A stretch of 46,075 nt of DNA from Rhizobium sp. Q54 (lineage in GTDB: Bacteria > Pseudomonadota > Alphaproteobacteria > Rhizobiales > Xanthobacteraceae). The position numbers were made by a program, and so were the translations under genes. The notes under the pieces were generated by a model, which was not told the origin of the DNA, made no database searches, and saw only the letters and a program-made list of their open reading frames with translations. The stretch covers positions 112,035 to 158,109 of the forward strand of contig CAMAUC010000002.1 of NCBI GenBank assembly GCA_945861265.1, given 5' to 3'. Positions 41,994-46,075 of this stretch are shown here, piece after piece; within the stretch, counting starts at the first letter, position 1, and every line of letters begins with the position of its first letter.

Positions 41994-43871
41994 CTACTCC
42001 GCCGCTTCTTGTTTGTCATCGGCGGCAAAGCGCGCGCCGAGCGTCACAGAAGGCCGGACGTCGTCGTGGCCGAGGTCGCCGCGCGTTGGCCCACGCACCG
42101 TCGGCGCGCCGGCTTCCCAATTCGACGCCTGTTCGGCCGCGTCCAGCGCACGCATCAGGCTGACCGAGCCGAGTTTCTGCTTGGTGTGTGTCGTCGCGCC
42201 GTCGCGCATGGCGTTGATGCGACGTATCTCGAACGGGTCGAGGCCGAGCCGCTCGGCGATAATGTCGAGATGACTCTCGGTCGCGAACTGCGTCTGCAAA
42301 GCGCCAAACGAACGGAAAGCGCCGGACGGCGTGTTGTTGGTATATATGCCGAAGGTGTCGATACGGACATTGGGAATGTTGTAAGGCCCGGCGGCGAGAA
42401 TGGCCGCCTTGCGCATCACGCCCTCGGTCGACAGACCATAAGCGCCGCCGTCGCACACCATGCGCATCGCCAAAGCCTTGATCCGGCCGTCGCGCGTCAC
42501 GCCCATGCGCAACGTCGTGCGCGAGGGATGGCGCTTGGCGGTCGAGATGATCGACTCCTCGCGGGTATAGACAAGCCGCACCGGCCGCATCGTCTTCATC
42601 GCCAGCAGTGCGAGCATGCCCTGATAGATCATGTCCTCTTTGCCGCCGAAGCCGCCGCCGACCGGCGACATGATGAAGCGCACCTTGCTGATCGGCTTGG
42701 CAATGATGCGCGCCAGCATGTGGCGATGATGCGTGATGTTCTGGCTCGGCGACACCACCGTCACCACGTCGTCATGATCGATGTACGCCAGCCCCGCTTC
42801 CGGCTCGAGATAAGCGTGCTCGATCGCTTGCGTCGAATAATTCTCCTCGATGACGAGGTCGGATTCGGCGAAACCGGCCTCGACATCGCCGACGCGGATC
42901 GGGATGTGCTTGGTGATATTGTCAGGCGCATAGTCATGGACTATGGCTGCGCCCTCGCGCATCGCCTCGTCGGGATCGAACACCGGCGCAAGCGGTTCGT
43001 AGACAACCTTGATCGCCGCTACGGCGCGCTTGGCGGTCAACGCATCCTCGGCGGCGACCGCCGCGACCGCCTCGCCGACGTAACGCACCTTGTCGCGGGC
43101 CATGATCGGCTGGTCGTGCACGAAGACGCCGAAGCCATCCTTGCCGGGCACATCCGCCGAGGTAATGACGCTTTCGACGCCAGCAATCGCCAGCGCCGCC
43201 GACGTGTCGATCGACACGATGCGCGCATGGGCGTGCGGCGAGCGCAGCACCTGCACATGCAGCATGCCGGGCATAATCATGTCGCCGGCATATTTCAGGC
43301 GGCCTGAAACTTTGCTCGGCGCGTCGATACGGCGCACGCTCTTGCCTATGACGTCGCCGTCGGCGGTATCGGTCTCCAGTAGCGCCGTTGACGGCAGGCG
43401 GCCGTTCTGCACGTCGCGCGCCAGTTCGACGGCATCGAAAATCTTTTGATAGCCGGTGCAGCGGCAGATATTGCCGCCGAGCCGTTCCTTGATTTCCTCG
43501 CGGTCGGCGAAGGGATTGGCGCGCAACGCCGCGGTCGCCGCCATCACCATGCCGGGGATGCAGTAACCGCATTGGCTGGCGCCGGCCTTGTGAAAGGCTT
43601 TCTGCAGCACGCTCAATTCGCCGGATTTGGCCAGCGACTCGATGGTGTCGACCGTCGCGCCTTGAGCCTTGGCCACCGGCATCAGGCAGGATTTCATCAA
43701 GACCCCATCGACGAACACCGAACAGGTGCCGCACTCACCGGCGCCGCAGCCTTCCTTGTTGCCGGTCAGGTTGAGGTCGTCGCGCAAAAAATCCAGCAGC
43801 CGCAGATGCGGCTTGGCATCGCGCGACACCTTGCGGCCATTGATCGTGGCGTTGAGGCGGATATCAACCAT
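41994..43871 (-). CDS. Molybdenum hydroxylase, [2Fe-2S] domain fused to the N-terminal half of the Moco domain
   Basis: This 625-residue protein has an N-terminal plant-type [2Fe-2S] domain with C42, C47, C50 and C62. A second [2Fe-2S] domain has C101, C104, C136 and C138 (QCGYCIPGM and GGNICRCTGYQ). After a linker at about 160-175 comes the Moco-domain N-terminal half (GKSVRRIDAPSKVSGRLKYA), with VGGGFGGKED and SGAFRSFGALQTQFATE for the pterin site. The single-chain layout resembles the aldehyde oxidoreductase Mop of Desulfovibrio, except that it stops at TAG before the C-terminal half, which is the next gene. The gene overlaps the FAD-subunit gene by 8 nt. Confidence 0.9.
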   Translation of the reverse strand: MVDIRLNATINGRKVSRDAKPHLRLLDFLRDDLNLTGNKEGCGAGECGTCSVFVDGVLMKSCLMPVAKAQGATVDTIESLAKSGELSVLQKAFHKAGASQCGYCIPGMVMAATAALRANPFADREEIKERLGGNICRCTGYQKIFDAVELARDVQNGRLPSTALLETDTADGDVIGKSVRRIDAPSKVSGRLKYAGDMIMPGMLHVQVLRSPHAHARIVSIDTSAALAIAGVESVITSADVPGKDGFGVFVHDQPIMARDKVRYVGEAVAAVAAEDALTAKRAVAAIKVVYEPLAPVFDPDEAMREGAAIVHDYAPDNITKHIPIRVGDVEAGFAESDLVIEENYSTQAIEHAYLEPEAGLAYIDHDDVVTVVSPSQNITHHRHMLARIIAKPISKVRFIMSPVGGGFGGKEDMIYQGMLALLAMKTMRPVRLVYTREESIISTAKRHPSRTTLRMGVTRDGRIKALAMRMVCDGGAYGLSTEGVMRKAAILAAGPYNIPNVRIDTFGIYTNNTPSGAFRSFGALQTQFATESHLDIIAERLGLDPFEIRRINAMRDGATTHTKQKLGSVSLMRALDAAEQASNWEAGAPTVRGPTRGDLGHDDVRPSVTLGARFAADDKQEAAE

Positions 43872-44772
43872 AGGCGGCTTCCAACTCTTGCGTCAGCGCG
43901 TCGGGCGAGGCACCGGCGCGCTTGGCAGCTGCGATCAGGCCGCGCACCAGGAAGCCGCGCACCACGTCGCGGCGATACTCCTGCCGCGTGCGTGATTGCA
44001 CCAGGTCGAGCGGCATGTCGGCCGCTTCTTCCAGCAATGCGCCGGTGAGCCTCTTGCCGCGCAGATGATCTTCGATCTCGCGCAAACGGCGCGGCACCGG
44101 GCGGATGCCGGCGATCGCCAGCCTTGTGTCTTCGATTGTTAAGCCATCGCGGTCGAGCTTCACCATGACGGCAAGGCAGACCACGGAAATGACCAGCGAG
44201 CGGCGATGGCCGACTTTCTCGAAACTGCCGCCGTAACCGGGGAAGGCGTCGCAGTCGAAGCCGGTGACCAATTCGCCTTCGGCGAGCTGGGTCTTGCCCG
44301 GTCCGGTGATGAATTCGCGCAGCGCCATGTTGCGCTTGCCCTTGGCGGACGCCAATTCAACAACGGCGTCGTGCGCCTCCAGGCAGGGCGTGGCGTCGGC
44401 CGCCGGCGAGGCATTGACGACATTGCCGCCGAGCGTCGCCTGCGCGCGAATTTGATCGTCGGCGAACCAGACCGCGCAGCGCGGCATCGCCGGCATGGCG
44501 CGTCCCAGCGCCGCGTCGTCAAGGAAGCGCTGGATCGGCGTCGCCGCGCCGAGGCGCACGCGCTTGTCGCCGACCTGGCGTTCGTTCAGTTCGGGAATTT
44601 TCGACACGTCGATCAGAACCGGAATCTCGACGTCGCCGGCACGGCCCTCGCGTGCCCACGGCAAAGTGTCCGTGCAACCCGCAACGACGCGATAGCGCCC
44701 ACGATGACGCTCCATCGCGGCGAAGGCCTCTGCCAAGGTTCCGGGCGTTACATATTCGTCGCAGATGAGCAT
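43864..44772 (-). CDS. Molybdenum hydroxylase FAD-binding subunit (CoxM/XdhB type)
   Basis: This 302-residue protein has the FAD motifs RVVAGCTDTLP near residue 30 and QATLGGNVVNASPAAD (about 112-127). The C-terminal CO_deh_flav_C domain follows, from about 180 (GFDCDAFPGYGGSFEKVGHR). It passes electrons from the [2Fe-2S] clusters to the final acceptor. It overlaps the next gene by 8 nt, which couples translation. The presence of a FAD subunit shows that the enzyme is of the three-component hydroxylase type although its other two chains are arranged in an unusual way. Confidence 0.92.
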   Translation of the reverse strand: MLICDEYVTPGTLAEAFAAMERHRGRYRVVAGCTDTLPWAREGRAGDVEIPVLIDVSKIPELNERQVGDKRVRLGAATPIQRFLDDAALGRAMPAMPRCAVWFADDQIRAQATLGGNVVNASPAADATPCLEAHDAVVELASAKGKRNMALREFITGPGKTQLAEGELVTGFDCDAFPGYGGSFEKVGHRRSLVISVVCLAVMVKLDRDGLTIEDTRLAIAGIRPVPRRLREIEDHLRGKRLTGALLEEAADMPLDLVQSRTRQEYRRDVVRGFLVRGLIAAAKRAGASPDALTQELEAAYG

Positions 44773-44793
44773 TCAGTCTTCCCAATTGGGTCG

Positions 44794-44871
44794 CCGTCAT
44801 CGTCCGCGAAGGCGGACGATCCAGCTCTAGAGAAGAGAAGCGCTGGGTCCCCGCTTTCGCGGGAACGCCAG
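44794..44871. repeat. CCGTCATCG...hairpin repeat, second copy
   Basis: It is related to 28703-28782. The first hairpin is CGTCCGC-gaag-GCGGACG where the other copy has CGCCCGC-gaag-GCGGGCG, so both sides of one base pair have changed together. The second hairpin is CCCGC-tttc-GCGGG. It lies between the alcohol dehydrogenase and FAD-subunit genes. Confidence 0.8.
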
Positions 44872-44877
44872 CCTCGA

Positions 44878-46047
44878 TTACTCCGCCGCTTCCTTGCGCA
44901 CGGCGTCCATCTTCGCCTTGACCACGACCTTGATCGCATCTTCGACCCGATCCTTGGCGTAGCGGATCGCGGTCGGCAGATCGTCGAGCGGGAATGTATG
45001 CGTGTGGATCAAAGTCGCGTCGAAGCGCTTCTGCTTCATGAAGGCCTCGGCGCGATGCGTCGCGCTCTTACCTTCGCCGCGGATGCCGTACATGTAGATG
45101 TTGTTGCGCACGATATGCGCGACATCGACCGGCACTTCCTCATGCGCGAAGGCGGCGAGGCAGACGCGCCCGCCGCGATTGACCATGCGCACGGCATCGT
45201 TGACCGCGGTGGTGGCGGCGGAGCATTCGACGACATAGTCGACGCCCTTGCCGCCATTGAGCTTCTTCACTTCGGCGACGACGTCCGGCGTCTTGCGGAC
45301 GTTAATGACCGCGTCGGCGCCGAGTTGCCGGCCAATCTCGAGCCGGTTGTCGCGCGTGCCGGTGAGGATCACCGGCTGGGCGCCGAGCGCTTTCGCCACG
45401 GCCACCGCCATCAGGCCGATGGGCCCAGGGCCGGTGACGACGACGCTTTCGCCGGCGACCAGGCCGCCGAGTTCGGTCAGCGCATACATCGCGGTGCCGG
45501 CCGTGACGACGAGCGTGCCTTCTTCATCCGTCATCTCGTCCGGAATGGCGACGAGAGTATTGATGTGGTTGACCTGATATTCGCAGAAGCCGCCGTCGGT
45601 GGTGAAGCCGTTGGCGCGGTGGTTCTTGTCGACGTCGCCATAGTTCAGGCCGTAATTGTGGCACGACGTGTACATGCCCTCGCGGCAGCGCTTGCACTGG
45701 CCGCAGCCGGCGTGGATTTCCACCGCGACGCGCTGGCCGAGTTTGTATTCGTCGACGCCATGCCCAAGCGCGACAACCGTGCCCATGTATTCATGGCCGG
45801 GCGTGAAGCCCTTGTTGAACGGCAGGCCGCCCTGAATCGAGGCCGGCGGGCCGTGATAAATGATCTCGAGGTCGGTGGCGCAGATCGCCACCGCGTCGAT
45901 GCGCACCAGCACCTCGGCCTTCTTCGGCACCGGCGTCGTTTTTTCGGTCATGCTGAGCTGGCCGGGATCGCCGAGCACCCAGGCACGCATCGTGTCTGGA
46001 ATTGGGAATTCGTTATGGTTCGTCTTAACGCCAGCGGGTGCGTACAT
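44878..46047 (-). CDS. Zinc-dependent medium-chain alcohol dehydrogenase
   Basis: This 389-residue protein has catalytic zinc ligands C56 (AICATDLEI) and H85-E86 (PGHEYMG). The structural zinc cysteines are C115, C118, C121 and C129 (GCGQCKRC and TSCHN). The NAD-binding block is VTGPGPIGLMAVAVA. The group includes threonine, sorbitol and other secondary-alcohol dehydrogenases. GGAGG lies 4 nt before the ATG at 46047, so the start is complete. It is the first gene of the minus-strand catabolic operon visible here and is separated from the rest by the palindromic repeat. A cyclic alcohol substrate would fit the neighbouring dione hydrolase. The C terminus ends EAAE. Confidence 0.92.
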   Translation of the reverse strand: MYAPAGVKTNHNEFPIPDTMRAWVLGDPGQLSMTEKTTPVPKKAEVLVRIDAVAICATDLEIIYHGPPASIQGGLPFNKGFTPGHEYMGTVVALGHGVDEYKLGQRVAVEIHAGCGQCKRCREGMYTSCHNYGLNYGDVDKNHRANGFTTDGGFCEYQVNHINTLVAIPDEMTDEEGTLVVTAGTAMYALTELGGLVAGESVVVTGPGPIGLMAVAVAKALGAQPVILTGTRDNRLEIGRQLGADAVINVRKTPDVVAEVKKLNGGKGVDYVVECSAATTAVNDAVRMVNRGGRVCLAAFAHEEVPVDVAHIVRNNIYMYGIRGEGKSATHRAEAFMKQKRFDATLIHTHTFPLDDLPTAIRYAKDRVEDAIKVVVKAKMDAVRKEAAE

Positions 46048-46075
46048 CGTTCCTCCGGAAATGCTTTGAATAGTG

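Noticed and set aside
41577-43307. Long plus-strand open frame opposite the Mo hydroxylase genes
   Set aside because: Arg/His-rich antisense shadow. The minus-strand frames encode intact cofactor motifs.
40962-43871. Frameshift or pseudogene in the molybdenum hydroxylase
   Set aside because: Both halves are in the same frame with all key residues kept, and a ribosome-binding sequence precedes the second start. A stop codon splits the gene but no frame is lost, so I report it as a split gene.

Overview
The window reads as chromosomal DNA of a high-GC alphaproteobacterium of the order Hyphomicrobiales (Rhizobiales), probably close to the Bradyrhizobium/Rhodopseudomonas/Xanthobacteraceae group. 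This is inferred from the zapA - 6S RNA - 5-formyl-THF cyclo-ligase order, the alphaproteobacterial form of the 6S 3' end, the tkt-gap-pgk-fba operon, the families of short palindromic repeats, and the many LIV-type and Bug-type solute-binding systems. I saw no tRNA, rRNA, transposase, integrase or CRISPR array.

Left part (1-25.6 kb), mostly housekeeping. A minus-strand block holds a YmdB-type phosphoesterase (cut by the window edge), 5-formyl-THF cyclo-ligase, 6S RNA, zapA and a DUF4164 coiled-coil gene. A divergent plus-strand operon (tkt, gap, pgk, class I fba) ends at a strong bidirectional terminator. After it come a small secreted protein, a YfcG-like glutathione transferase, a ThiE-like protein overlapping a Sel1-repeat protein, an inositol-monophosphatase-type enzyme, a MotA/ExbB-like plus OmpA-like pair, a GNAT enzyme, a Nudix hydrolase with a histone-like lysine tail, three related small glycine-rich secreted proteins, an MltB-type transglycosylase, a secreted-looking methyltransferase, a YqhA membrane protein, an L,D-transpeptidase, the ABC-F factor EttA, an M15 peptidase and a D-2-hydroxyacid dehydrogenase. 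Two small-scale signals stand out here: a pair of 45-bp direct repeats, each with an alphaproteobacterial LexA-type box (GAAC-N7-GAAC), and an exact duplication of the last ten codons of ettA on the far side of the transpeptidase gene.

Right part (25.6-46 kb), a dense catabolic region that I could not match to a known pathway. An IclR regulator and an ACMSD-type amidohydrolase diverge from a candidate operator palindrome. A plus-strand operon follows: a PF04199 cyclase/isatin-hydrolase-like enzyme, a cupin without its metal histidines, an SDR, a 3-hydroxyacyl-CoA dehydrogenase-like protein, and a complete LIV-type ABC importer with an HpaB-type flavin monooxygenase embedded between its binding protein and its ATPases. 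Converging on it is a minus-strand operon: a Zn alcohol dehydrogenase, the FAD subunit of a molybdenum hydroxylase, a [2Fe-2S]/Moco fusion whose molybdenum domain is cut by one in-frame TAG, a metallo-beta-lactamase-fold hydrolase, an orphan Bug/TctC binding protein, and an IolD/cyclohexane-1,2-dione-hydrolase-like ThDP enzyme. Together the parts suggest uptake, hydroxylation, oxidation to a cyclic diketone or lactone/lactam, and hydrolytic ring opening of an aromatic or alicyclic compound. The substrate is unknown, and this region is the best candidate here for an undescribed system.
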